Assembly: GCA_036570425.1 (NCBI GenBank) | Contig: DATCYF010000002.1 | Location: 1-64,000 of the forward strand | Reading direction: 5' to 3' | DNA from: Rhizorhapis sp036570425 | GTDB lineage: Bacteria > Pseudomonadota > Alphaproteobacteria > Sphingomonadales > Sphingomonadaceae | Length of the DNA: 64,000 nucleotides | Shown: piece after piece, positions 16,551 to 24,853 of the stretch | Layout of the letters: each line of letters begins with the position of its first letter | Numbering within the stretch: the stretch's first letter is position 1 | Translations under genes and position numbers: made by a program | Notes under the pieces: model-generated | What the model was told of the DNA's origin: nothing | Seen by the model: the letters and a program-made list of their open reading frames with translations, nothing else | Database searches by the model: none

Positions 16551-17849
16551 TTACTCCGCAGCCTCCATCATCGGGGCCGCGCCCTTGGCTTCCTGAATGC
16601 GTCGTTCGATTTCGGGGCGGAAATGTCGAATGAGACCCTGAATCGGCCACGCCGCAGCATCACCGAGCGCGCAGATGGTATGGCCCTCGACCTGCTTGGT
16701 GACTTCGAATAGCGTGTCGATTTCGCTGATTTCAGCTTCGCCCGTACGCAGGCGTTCCATCACACGCCACATCCAGCCCGTGCCTTCACGGCAGGGCGTG
16801 CACTGACCGCAGCTTTCATGTTTGTAGAAATAAGACAGGCGCGAAATGGCGCGAACAATATCAGTGGACTTGTCCATGACAATGACGGCTGCAGTACCGA
16901 GCCCCGAACCGAGTTCCTTCAAGCCATCGAAATCCATGGGGGCTTCCATGATCTGAGCGGCTGGAACTAGCGGAACGGAAGAACCACCGGGAATGACCGC
17001 GAGCAAATTGTCCCACCCGCCGCGAATGCCACCGCAATGTTTTTCAATGAGTTCGCGGAAGGGAATGCTCATGGCCTCTTCCACAACGCAAGGCCGGTTC
17101 ACATGCCCGCTGATCTGAAAGAGCTTTGTGCCCTTGTTATTATCGCGCCCAAAACTGGAAAACCACGCCGCCCCACGCCTGAGAATGGTGGGCGCGACAG
17201 CGATCGATTCAACATTGTTGACGGTGGTTGGACAACCATAAAGACCGGCGCCTGCCGGAAATGGCGGCTTCAGGCGCGGCTGCCCCTTCTTCCCCTCAAG
17301 GCTTTCGATCATCGCGGTCTCTTCGCCGCAGATATAAGCGCCTGCGCCACGATGAACGAATACATCGAAGTCATAGCCCGAGCCAGACGCGTTCTGGCCG
17401 ATCAGCTTGGCTTCGTAAGCCTCCCTGACTGCGGCTTCCAGAACCTTCGCTTCATAAATATACTCACCGCGAATATAGATATAAGCGGCGCGAGCACGCA
17501 TTGCGAAACCTGCGATCAGGGCGCCTTCGATGAGCTTGTGCGGATCATGGCGGATGATCTCCCGATCCTTGCAGGAACCAGGCTCCGATTCATCGGCGTT
17601 GATGACGAGGAAGCTTGGACGACCATCCTTGCTTTCCTTAGGCATGAAGGACCATTTGAGTCCGGTGGGGAATCCTGCTCCTCCACGCCCGCGCAAGCCG
17701 GATGCCTTGACTTCTTCAATGATTCCGTCCTGGCCTAACTCCATCAGTTTCTTGGTATTGTCCCAATCGCCGCGCTGTTTCGCAGCAGTCAGGTTCCAAG
17801 GCTGGAATCCGTAGACATTGGTAAAGATGCGATCCTTGTCCTCAAGCAT
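16551..17849 (-). CDS. nuoF: NADH-quinone oxidoreductase subunit F
   Basis: A 432-residue subunit that binds NADH, FMN and 4Fe-4S cluster N3. GRGGAGFPTGLKWSFMP is the flavin/nucleotide-binding glycine-rich loop, and ESCGQCTPCREGTGWM carries three of the cluster cysteines, with the fourth in HTICALGDAAAWP. Two ATGs lie six bases apart. The inner one (17849) is preferred: it forms ATGA with the nuoE stop and has GGGGAGC seven bases upstream, whereas the outer ATG nearly touches that site. Confidence 0.95.
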   Translation of the reverse strand: MLEDKDRIFTNVYGFQPWNLTAAKQRGDWDNTKKLMELGQDGIIEEVKASGLRGRGGAGFPTGLKWSFMPKESKDGRPSFLVINADESEPGSCKDREIIRHDPHKLIEGALIAGFAMRARAAYIYIRGEYIYEAKVLEAAVREAYEAKLIGQNASGSGYDFDVFVHRGAGAYICGEETAMIESLEGKKGQPRLKPPFPAGAGLYGCPTTVNNVESIAVAPTILRRGAAWFSSFGRDNNKGTKLFQISGHVNRPCVVEEAMSIPFRELIEKHCGGIRGGWDNLLAVIPGGSSVPLVPAAQIMEAPMDFDGLKELGSGLGTAAVIVMDKSTDIVRAISRLSYFYKHESCGQCTPCREGTGWMWRVMERLRTGEAEISEIDTLFEVTKQVEGHTICALGDAAAWPIQGLIRHFRPEIERRIQEAKGAAPMMEAAE

Positions 17850-18514
17850 CACCATGCTCCCCGATAGTCATGATTTTCCCTGACCATGTCCTTGAGCGTA
17901 GTCGGACCGCCTTCGGGACAGCTTACCTGACGGTCGATCTGCGGCCCGATCTTCGGCTGCTCGCCCCTGGCGAGAATATCGAGGATCGCGACGGTCTTGT
18001 CATAATCCAGATCCTCATAATTATCGTCGTTGATCTGAACCATGGGCGCATTGGCGCAGGCACCGAGGCATTCGACCTCAGTAAGCGTAAAAAGACCATC
18101 GGGTGTCGTCCGGCCCTTGACCAGTCCCTTGTTCTTACAGGCAGCGAGCACATCGTCCGAACCGCGCAACATACAGGGCGTCGTGCCGCAAACCTGTACA
18201 TGATAGCGACCCACCGGCGCCAGATTATACATGGTGTAGAAGGTTGCGACCTCATAAGCCCGCATATAGGGCATATCCAATTCCCGGGCGACGAACTCGA
18301 TCACCGGGACAGGAAGCCAGCCCTGAGTGCCGGTTTCCGCGCCGACCTGGCGCTGGGCAAGATCAAGCAATCCCATAACCGCAGAGGCCTGACGACCTTG
18401 AGGATAGCGCGAAATCAGTTCCCGAGCATCGGCGGCATTTTCTTCGGTCCAGGCGAAAGCGCCCCAGCGGGCACGCGTCTCTGCTTCATCAGGAATTTGC
18501 GGTGCATCAGCCAT
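17849..18514 (-). CDS. nuoE: NADH-quinone oxidoreductase subunit E
   Basis: A 221-residue thioredoxin-fold subunit binding 2Fe-2S cluster N1a. Ligands are seen in VCGTTPCMLRGSDD and ECLGACANAPM. The N-terminal half carries the helical domain common to the family. It overlaps nuoD by a TAATG-type junction and nuoF by ATGA, consistent with tight stoichiometry in the NADH dehydrogenase module. Confidence 0.95.
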   Translation of the reverse strand: MADAPQIPDEAETRARWGAFAWTEENAADARELISRYPQGRQASAVMGLLDLAQRQVGAETGTQGWLPVPVIEFVARELDMPYMRAYEVATFYTMYNLAPVGRYHVQVCGTTPCMLRGSDDVLAACKNKGLVKGRTTPDGLFTLTEVECLGACANAPMVQINDDNYEDLDYDKTVAILDILARGEQPKIGPQIDRQVSCPEGGPTTLKDMVRENHDYRGAW

Positions 18515-19740
18515 TAGCGGTCACATTCTCCAAACACCACGTCGATTGCGCCCAAAATTGCGGTCGCATCGGCCAGCATGTGGCCCTTGCACATAAAATC
18601 CATCGCTTGCAGGTGTGAAAAGGCCGTTGGGCGGATCTTGCAGCGATAAGGCTTGTTGGAGCCGTCGCTTACCAGATAAACACCAAACTCACCTTTCGGG
18701 CTTTCAGTGGCAACATAAACTTCGCCAGCAGGGACATGGAAGCCTTCGGTATAAAGCTTGAAGTGATGGATGAGGGCCTCCATCGACTGCTTCATCTCGC
18801 CACGCCGTGGCGGCACAACCTTGCGGTCGAGGCTAGCAACAGGACCTTCCGGCATCTCCTGGAGGCACTGCTTCATGATCTTCGCCGATTGGCGCACTTC
18901 TTCAACGCGAACCATGAAGCGATCATAACAGTCGCCATTCGTGCCGACGGGGATTTCAAAGTCCATGCGATCATAGACATCGTATGGCTGCGACCGGCGA
19001 AGGTCCCAGGGAACGCCGGAGCCGCGGATCATTGGACCGGAAAAGCCCCATTTGATCGCGTCTTCCTTGCTGACCACCGCGATATCCACGTTGCGTTGCT
19101 TGAAGATGCGATTGTCGATTACAAGACTCAGCGCATCATCGAACAATTTCGGCAGTTTGGTATCGAGCCAGTCGCCAATATCCGTGAGCAGCTTCAGTGG
19201 TACATCCTGATGCACGCCACCGGGCCTGTAATAAGCGCTGTGCATGCGGGCACCCGACGCTCGCTCGAAGAAGTTCAAACAATCTTCGCGGATTTCGAAC
19301 AGCCAAAGATTGGGTGTCATCGCGCCAACGTCCATGACGTGCGACCCAATATTCAGCATATGATTACTGATGCGCGTCAGCTCGGAGAAAAACACCCGCA
19401 GATATTGGGCGCGAAGCGGCACCTCCAGTCCGAGGAGCTTTTCGATGGCCAGCACATAGCTGTGTTCCATTGCAAGCGGAGAGCAATAATCGAGCCGGTC
19501 GAAATAAGGAAGCGCCTGCAAATAGGTCTTGTATTCAATCAGCTTTTCAGTGCCGCGATGCAGCAAGCCCACATGTGGATCGACGCGCTCGACGATTTCA
19601 CCGTCCAGCTCCATCACCATGCGAAGCACGCCATGGGCAGCCGGATGTTGCGGGCCAAAGTTGATGGTGTAATTCTGAATCTGGATTTCGTCGGCAACCG
19701 CGGGATCACGCTGCGACAGTTCTTCCGTTGCGGTCGTCAT
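18514..19740 (-). CDS. nuoD: NADH-quinone oxidoreductase subunit D
   Basis: A 408-residue subunit related to the large subunit of NiFe hydrogenases that helps form the quinone site. The NFGPQHPAAHGVLR and VGLLHRGTEKLIEYK segments near the N-terminus and the C-terminal RCKIRPTAFSHLQAM are diagnostic. It is separate from nuoC (not fused as in enterobacteria), with an ATGA overlap between the two. Confidence 0.95.
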   Translation of the reverse strand: MTTATEELSQRDPAVADEIQIQNYTINFGPQHPAAHGVLRMVMELDGEIVERVDPHVGLLHRGTEKLIEYKTYLQALPYFDRLDYCSPLAMEHSYVLAIEKLLGLEVPLRAQYLRVFFSELTRISNHMLNIGSHVMDVGAMTPNLWLFEIREDCLNFFERASGARMHSAYYRPGGVHQDVPLKLLTDIGDWLDTKLPKLFDDALSLVIDNRIFKQRNVDIAVVSKEDAIKWGFSGPMIRGSGVPWDLRRSQPYDVYDRMDFEIPVGTNGDCYDRFMVRVEEVRQSAKIMKQCLQEMPEGPVASLDRKVVPPRRGEMKQSMEALIHHFKLYTEGFHVPAGEVYVATESPKGEFGVYLVSDGSNKPYRCKIRPTAFSHLQAMDFMCKGHMLADATAILGAIDVVFGECDR

Positions 19741-20402
19741 GATTTTTTCCCCTCGTCCGCTTTGACAGGCGACGGCGCTCCAGGGGCCTCGGGCTTTGCC
19801 TTTTCATCGCCAGGCAGCACATAGGCAGCGCCTTCCCATGGGGACGTGAAATCAAAGGTACGGAAGTCTTGCGCGAGCTTGACCGGCTCGTACACTACGC
19901 GCTTCGCTTCTTCGGAATAGCGCATCTCAACATAACCGGTGAGCGGAAAGTCCTTGCGCTGCGGATGACCCTTGAACCCATAGTCCGTCAGGATACGGCG
20001 CAGGTCGCGGTTGCCGGAGAAGACTACGCCATACATGTCATAGACTTCGCGTTCCAGCCAGCCAGCCACCGGCCAGACGTCAGTGATGCTCGGCACCGGC
20101 TGATCTTCGTCCGTCGCGACTTTGACCCGAATGCGGTGGTTCTTGGTCAGGCTAAGCAGATGGTAGCAGATTTCGAACCGTTCCGGACGATCGGGGTAAT
20201 CGACGCCCGCGATTTCCATGAGTTGCTGATAAGCCAAATCGTCGCGCAGCTTCACCATGACGGCAGGAAGTGTCTCGCGCTGGACCGTGACGCTGATCTC
20301 ACCAACAGCTTCAACGAGTTCGACAACAGCATCAGTCAGCAAGGCGTGGATGGCATCAGCCACACCTTCGTTGGAGGCATATTTGGGTGCGGGACTGCTC
20401 AT
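19737..20402 (-). CDS. nuoC: NADH-quinone oxidoreductase subunit C
   Basis: A 221-residue 30-kDa-type subunit of the connecting arm. The family signature ending in WLEREVYDMYGVVFSGNRDLRRILTDYGF (read in two parts) and GHPQRKDFPLTG is clear. A proline/lysine-rich tail (AKPEAPGAPSPVKADEGKKS) follows. ATG 20402, two bases after the nuoB stop, is preferred over an in-frame TTG at 20423 that would overlap nuoB. Confidence 0.94.
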   Translation of the reverse strand: MSSPAPKYASNEGVADAIHALLTDAVVELVEAVGEISVTVQRETLPAVMVKLRDDLAYQQLMEIAGVDYPDRPERFEICYHLLSLTKNHRIRVKVATDEDQPVPSITDVWPVAGWLEREVYDMYGVVFSGNRDLRRILTDYGFKGHPQRKDFPLTGYVEMRYSEEAKRVVYEPVKLAQDFRTFDFTSPWEGAAYVLPGDEKAKPEAPGAPSPVKADEGKKS

Positions 20403-20403
20403 A

Positions 20404-20979
20404 TCAGCGTTCGATCGTTCCAATGCGACGAATTTTCCGTTGGAGCTGCATCACGCCGTAAAGAAGCGCTTCTGCTGTAGGCGGGCAACCCGGCACATAA
20501 ATATCCACCGGCACGATCCGGTCACAGCCGCGCACAACGCTATAGCTATAGTGGTAATAACCCCCGCCATTCGCGCAACTGCCCATGGAAATGACATATT
20601 TGGGCTCGCTCATCTGATCGTAGACCTTACGCAGCGCAGGAGCCATCTTGTTGCAGAGCGTACCAGCAACGATCATGACGTCCGACTGGCGCGGCGAAGC
20701 ACGCGGCGCGACGCCGAAACGCTCCATGTCATAACGCGGCATGTTCACATGAATCATTTCGACCGCGCAACAGGCAAGGCCGAACGTCATCCACCAAAGC
20801 GAGCCGGTACGCGCCCATTGGAACAATTCTTCTGTTGAGGTGACGAGAAAGCCCTTGTCCGTGACTTCCGCCGAGAGGTCATCGAAAAAGGCCCGGTCGG
20901 GCTGCGTTCCTTCGGGCGGAAAAGGCCCTTCGGTGCGCGGATCAAGTATTACTCCCAATCGAGCGCTCCCTTCTTCCAT
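20404..20979 (-). CDS. nuoB: NADH-quinone oxidoreductase subunit B
   Basis: A 191-residue subunit binding 4Fe-4S cluster N2, the last electron carrier before quinone. The vicinal cysteines (GLACCAVEMIH), GSCANGGGYYHYSYS and VPGCPPTAEALLYG supply the ligands. ATG 20979 overlaps nuoA by 31 bases. An in-frame TTG at 20958, with GGGAG seven bases upstream and only a ten-base overlap, is a credible alternative start. Confidence 0.94.
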   Translation of the reverse strand: MEEGSARLGVILDPRTEGPFPPEGTQPDRAFFDDLSAEVTDKGFLVTSTEELFQWARTGSLWWMTFGLACCAVEMIHVNMPRYDMERFGVAPRASPRQSDVMIVAGTLCNKMAPALRKVYDQMSEPKYVISMGSCANGGGYYHYSYSVVRGCDRIVPVDIYVPGCPPTAEALLYGVMQLQRKIRRIGTIER

Positions 20980-21323
20980 GCATAAATGAGACCGAGCACA
21001 AGCTCGAAAATGAAGACCATCATCGTCACCCAGCCGGTCCAGCCGATCTCACCCAGGCTGACGGCCCAGGGGAAGAGAAAGGCTGCTTCCAGATCGAACA
21101 CGATGAAAAGAATGGCGACCAGGTAGAAACGCACGTCAAACTGGCTGCGCGGATCTTCAAATGCGGGGAAACCGCATTCATACTCGGCAAGCTTGTCTGG
21201 ATTGGGTTTGTGGGTGCCGGTAAGACTGGATACCAGCATCGGCAAAAACACGAAGGCGCTTGATAGCACCAGCGCCACGCCGAGGAACAGCAGTATCGGC
21301 AGATATTCAGACAGATCGACCAA
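20949..21323 (-). CDS. nuoA: NADH-quinone oxidoreductase subunit A
   Basis: A 124-residue three-helix membrane subunit at the quinone chamber. YECGFPAFEDPRSQFDVRFYLVAILFIVFDLEAAFLFPWA (quoted here only as YECGF...FDLEAAFLFPW) is the family signature. Translation appears to begin at TTG 21323, since the expected N-terminus VDLSEYLPILLFLG follows it directly. It opens the nuo operon. The 107 bases before it contain a GC-rich hairpin but no clear promoter. Confidence 0.93.
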   Translation of the reverse strand: MVDLSEYLPILLFLGVALVLSSAFVFLPMLVSSLTGTHKPNPDKLAEYECGFPAFEDPRSQFDVRFYLVAILFIVFDLEAAFLFPWAVSLGEIGWTGWVTMMVFIFELVLGLIYAWKKGALDWE

Positions 21324-21430
21324 AGAGACTCTCGCTTGCTTGACGTCTTGGGCGGGCTTTTAGGCGGATGCTTCGGTGGGGGCAAGCCCCGCCGCCAAGC
21401 AAAAAAATCCGGCAATCGCCCGCGATGTTC

Positions 21431-22246
21431 CTACCGTAGCGCTGAGGCAACCAGTTTATGGAGTTTGCTATGAATCGTGTCGTTCCCGGCAAGGAATTCC
21501 CGCCGCGCAATGCACTGATCTCCGCCACGGAAATCGGTGACGAAACCGCCCGCTTCCCGCACCAGCAGCATACCCGCCGCCACGTCCCAAGGCTGGAGAT
21601 CACTTTCCCAGAAACCTTCATAGCGGCCTGCCGCCACATGGGCCAGATCAAGCGCAGCCGAGCCGAAGCGGCGAATGCCAGCCACCTGACCAGCAACTGC
21701 ACCAAATATCCGGGACCATTGCGCCATATCGCCATGTCCGAAAAACGGAATGCCCGTGGCGATCAGCGAGTCTGCCAAATCGCGCCGGGCTGACACGCGC
21801 AAGCGCCGGTCATGTAGCCATGCCCCCCTGTTTTTTTCCGCCCAATAGCTTTCGTCAGTGATCGGTTGATAAATGAGGCCGGTCGTTACCTCCCCCCAGC
21901 CGCCGCCAAGCTTCGGCTCCTGCACCGCTATGGAAATAGCGAAGTGCGGAATGCCGTGCAGAAAATTGCTGGTGCCATCCAGCGGATCGATAACCCAACG
22001 GGGCTTCGCCGGATCGCCTTCGATCTCACCGGCCTCTTCCAACAGGAAACCCCAGTCGGGGCGGGCTTTTTTTAGTTCATCGAACAGCGTGCGTTCGGCG
22101 CGCTGATCGGCCATCGAGACAAAGTCCGCAGGCCCCTTGCGGGAGACCTGAAGATGCTCGACTTCCCCGAAATCGCGACGAAGGCGCGGCGCGGCCTTGC
22201 GTGCGGCGCGTTCCATGACGGTAATAAGGCCCGAATGGCTAACCAA
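21431..22246 (-). CDS. suhB: Inositol monophosphatase family protein (SuhB type)
   Basis: A 271-residue Mg-dependent phosphatase. The metal-binding segments are LLEEAGEIEG, WVIDPLDGTSNFLHGIPHF and QPWDVAAGMLLVREAGG. SuhB-type proteins dephosphorylate inositol monophosphate and in E. coli also assist rRNA antitermination; which applies here cannot be read from sequence. Start TTG 22246 is chosen because GGAGAAG lies four bases upstream and the resulting N-terminus resembles the family; an inner ATG at 22216 is the alternative. Confidence 0.9.
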   Translation of the reverse strand: MVSHSGLITVMERAARKAAPRLRRDFGEVEHLQVSRKGPADFVSMADQRAERTLFDELKKARPDWGFLLEEAGEIEGDPAKPRWVIDPLDGTSNFLHGIPHFAISIAVQEPKLGGGWGEVTTGLIYQPITDESYWAEKNRGAWLHDRRLRVSARRDLADSLIATGIPFFGHGDMAQWSRIFGAVAGQVAGIRRFGSAALDLAHVAAGRYEGFWESDLQPWDVAAGMLLVREAGGFVTDFRGGDQCIARREFLAGNDTIHSKLHKLVASALR

Positions 22247-22260
22247 TGATCTTCTCCGTT

Positions 22261-22284
22261 CGTCCTGAGCGAATTCGACGGACG
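22261..22284. repeat. Short palindromic repeat of sphingomonad type
   Basis: The sequence CGTCCTGAGC...GACGGACG forms a small hairpin with CGTCC/GGACG arms. It resembles the 'GTCCTGAGC-TTGTCGAAGGAC' palindrome scattered through intergenic regions of many sphingomonad genomes. It lies between efp and suhB. Only one copy is visible in this window, so the assignment rests on general familiarity with the motif. Confidence 0.45.
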
Positions 22285-22338
22285 ATGGCTATGTGCGGCG
22301 TGTCTCGGTCTCGCTCGACACGGGCGTGAATGATCGGG

Positions 22339-22902
22339 TTAATCTGCCCGCTTCACATATTCGCGTTCATAAACATCAACAACGATCCGCGTTCCCGTGG
22401 TGATGTGCGGCGGCACCATCACGCGCACGCCATTGTCCAGTATCGCTGGCTTATAGGATGCCGATGCAGTCTGGCCTTTGACCACGGCGTCAGCCTCCAC
22501 GACTGTGGCCTCCACCTGTTCGGGAAGCTGAACGGAAATCGGCCGATCTTCATACAGTTCCAGCACAACGTCCATGCCGTCGGCCAGGAAAGCTGTCGCA
22601 TCTCCAATCAGGTCGGATGGAAGATTGATCTGCTCGTACGTTTCCTTGTCCATGAAAACCAGCATGTCGCCTTCGGCGTAAAGATACTGAAAATCCTTGG
22701 TGTCGAGACGAATGCGTTCAACGGTTTCAGCGGACCGGAACCGTACATTGTTCTTGCGCCCATCGATCAGGTTTTTCAATTCGACCTGCATATAAGCGCC
22801 ACCCTTGCCAGGCTGAGTGTGCTGAATTTTCACGGCGCGCCAAAGGCTGCCTTCATATTCAATATTGTTGCCAGGACGAATGTCCACGCCACTGATCTTC
22901 AT
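22339..22902 (-). CDS. efp: Elongation factor P
   Basis: A 187-residue three-domain protein of full length that relieves ribosome stalling at polyproline stretches. The tip loop reads HTQPGKGGAYMQ, so the functional residue is a lysine (residue 33), which in many bacteria is beta-lysylated by EpmA; no modification gene is in this window. The OB-fold C-terminus ends with TGTRIVVDVYEREYVKRAD. It lies upstream of suhB on the same strand. Confidence 0.95.
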   Translation of the reverse strand: MKISGVDIRPGNNIEYEGSLWRAVKIQHTQPGKGGAYMQVELKNLIDGRKNNVRFRSAETVERIRLDTKDFQYLYAEGDMLVFMDKETYEQINLPSDLIGDATAFLADGMDVVLELYEDRPISVQLPEQVEATVVEADAVVKGQTASASYKPAILDNGVRVMVPPHITTGTRIVVDVYEREYVKRAD

Positions 22903-22987
22903 CGCGCTTCTCGCTTGTTCAAGGATGTTAAAGAGCCGTGGCCTGCGCCTCTAATCGCCCTCGGCATTTTGCGCAAGCCCGCCCGGA

Positions 22988-23025
22988 CAAGCGAGTGTCT
23001 TATCCGGGCAAGCGAGTGACTTATG
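22988..23025. repeat. Short tandem direct repeat at the L,D-transpeptidase 3' end
   Basis: CAAGCGAGTGTCTTAT (from 22988) is followed 21 bases later by CAAGCGAGTGACTTAT (from 23009). The two copies differ at one base. The second copy runs into the stop codon of the L,D-transpeptidase gene, so the first looks like a duplication of the gene end plus spacer. No function is evident. Confidence 0.5.
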
Positions 23026-24085
23026 ACGTGAACCTGGCCTTCGTGCCTGATTTAACCATCTGTGCGAGCCGGGCGGCATCCCAGTTCGTCAGACGTATGC
23101 AGCCATGGCTTTCGGTTCGGCCTATCAATGCCGGTTCTGGCGTTCCATGAATGCCATAATGGGGCTTTGAAAGGTCTATCCATACGACCCCGACGGGCCC
23201 ATTGGGTCCCGGCCCCAGAACACCCTTGGAATCACTGGAACTCGCATCCCAGAAAAGATCGGGATTGTAATGAAACTTAGGATTGTGGCTAACGCCCTTT
23301 ATGGTCCAGCTGCCGAGTGGAAGAGGATCGTGCTCACTGCCCATCGTAGCGGGAAATTGCGCGATGAGCGTGCCGGCATCGTCGAGCACTCTCAGGACAC
23401 CTTCTGATTTGTCCACTTCGATATGATCGGCAGCAGGCTGACGGGCCGAAACGCCAAGGGTCGCAAGCGTGGAGCGCCACTTTACATCGTCTTCTGAGAT
23501 CGGCTCATCCGGGTCTGGCACGTTTGGCACACGCAGAATGACCCCGGCACGTACAGTCATGTTCGGAGTATTGAGCTTCGCCAGCACCTCCGGGGTTGTA
23601 TGGAAACGCTCCGCCAATTTTTCCAGCGAATTGCGATAACCCAGATAGGGCATGTCCGCCTGATCCGACAATTTGGATGGCAGGTTAGGCGTGAATGGTC
23701 CGCTTACAAAATTTTCGGGTAAACGGATCGTGCGGGTCGGCGGTAAGGAACCGTTCTGATATAGGATTTTCCGCGTGCTTTCGTCGAGCTTCCCGGTTTG
23801 GGGAAGATCGCGAGCCTCCTGAAAGCCGCGTAGTGCAGTATCGAAGGATTGGCCCTGTTTGCCATCCAGCAGACCAGGCGAGAAACCGGCACGATCAAGC
23901 ATCACCTGCGCCTGAAGAATAGAAAGATCCTGGGGTGCCGCCGCCGTAGCCACCTTTACATCTTCAAAATGGCCCAGTGGCGTTTCAGCTATTGTCGCAG
24001 TCTCCTTATCCTTGCCGCCTCCGTGGTCCGACTGTCCCCCGCATCCGGCAAGCGCTATGGTTAATCCAATCAACACAGTTCGCAT
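23021..24085 (-). CDS. Lipoprotein L,D-transpeptidase (YkuD) with peptidoglycan-binding and LysM-like domains
   Basis: A 354-residue exported enzyme. Start 24085 follows GGGAGAAG and gives a lipoprotein signal ending in a Leu-Ala-Gly-Cys lipobox near residue 15. Next come a peptidoglycan-binding domain (LDRAGFSPGLLDGKQGQ), a LysM-like segment (LAERFHTTPEVLAKLN) and the YkuD catalytic domain with the HGTPEP...ESHGCIRLTNWD motif; the Cys is the nucleophile. Such enzymes make 3-3 cross-links in peptidoglycan or attach proteins to it in the periplasm. It is a single gene between thiE and efp. Confidence 0.9.
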   Translation of the reverse strand: MRTVLIGLTIALAGCGGQSDHGGGKDKETATIAETPLGHFEDVKVATAAAPQDLSILQAQVMLDRAGFSPGLLDGKQGQSFDTALRGFQEARDLPQTGKLDESTRKILYQNGSLPPTRTIRLPENFVSGPFTPNLPSKLSDQADMPYLGYRNSLEKLAERFHTTPEVLAKLNTPNMTVRAGVILRVPNVPDPDEPISEDDVKWRSTLATLGVSARQPAADHIEVDKSEGVLRVLDDAGTLIAQFPATMGSEHDPLPLGSWTIKGVSHNPKFHYNPDLFWDASSSDSKGVLGPGPNGPVGVVWIDLSKPHYGIHGTPEPALIGRTESHGCIRLTNWDAARLAQMVKSGTKARFTS

Positions 24086-24185
24086 ATTCTTCTCCCGGTC
24101 GTTCAAGCATGAAACGAATGCACAAACGGGCAAAATCACGAAATGCGTCAAAGCGATGTATATGGGGGATCAGTAGAAAAAGCCG

Positions 24186-24851
24186 CTAAAGATTGAGCAC
24201 CGCCGAAAATGCACGAACACCCAATGCCTCTCCTTCCGGATGATTCCAGATCGCAGCGCTAACCGCCAGGAAATCTGCGCCAGCTTCGACCAGTGGTCTC
24301 GCATTTTCGACCGTTATCCCGCCAATAGCAACGCAGGGTGGTTCAAAGAGCGCTGACCACCAACTCAGGATCGAAGGATCCGGACGATGCAGAGTTTCCT
24401 TTGTATTCGTAGGAAAAAAGGCGCCAAAAGCGACATAGTCGGCCCCCGCTTCCCCTGCTTCCATGGCTAGGTGGCGGCTGTCATGGCACGTGACACCGAT
24501 CTGTGTGGACGGTCCAAGCAGCTGGCGCGCCTCCCGTGGATCACCATCCCCCTGGCCCAGATGGACGCCATCTGCCCCAAGCCGTTTGGCCAGGTTCATG
24601 CTATCATTGATGATAAACGCTACATCGCGGTCGGCGCAGATACGTTGCAACGGTTCGGCTGCGCGAGTGATAACATGCTCGTCAATGCCTTTAAGACGGA
24701 GTTGGAAGGCCGCGACCGCGCCGGCATCAAGGGCCGAAGCCAGCCTGCCTGCAAAAGTTTCGTCAATCGCCGGTGGTGAAATCAAATAAAGCTGGCAAGG
24801 CTCCCGACGCGCTCCCGGAGCGAACTGAACGGCGAAATCTTCGTTGGGCAT
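24186..24851 (-). CDS. thiE: Thiamine-phosphate synthase family protein
   Basis: A 221-residue TIM-barrel protein that couples HMP-PP and HET-P to thiamine phosphate. VAFIINDSMNLAKRLGADGVHLGQGD, GVTCHDSRHLAMEAGEAGADYVAFGAFF and CVAIGGITVEN (each a conserved loop) are recognisable. The N-terminus is longer than in E. coli ThiE. It stands alone, without other thiamine genes and without a TPP riboswitch, and its start is only two bases from the divergent DUF72 gene, so its promoter must lie in that gene. TenI-like function is an alternative. Confidence 0.85.
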   Translation of the reverse strand: MPNEDFAVQFAPGARREPCQLYLISPPAIDETFAGRLASALDAGAVAAFQLRLKGIDEHVITRAAEPLQRICADRDVAFIINDSMNLAKRLGADGVHLGQGDGDPREARQLLGPSTQIGVTCHDSRHLAMEAGEAGADYVAFGAFFPTNTKETLHRPDPSILSWWSALFEPPCVAIGGITVENARPLVEAGADFLAVSAAIWNHPEGEALGVRAFSAVLNL

Positions 24852-24853
24852 AT

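Noticed and set aside
18736..19824. Long plus-strand frame opposite nuoD
   Set aside because: It mirrors the well-supported nuoD and nuoC genes and has no recognisable protein features; high GC third positions leave long open antisense frames.
21370..21407. Intrinsic terminator after suhB
   Set aside because: The T-run lies before, not after, the hairpin in the direction of transcription.
24852..24853. TPP riboswitch controlling thiE
   Set aside because: There is no leader: only two bases separate thiE from the divergent gene, and no thi-box is seen upstream.
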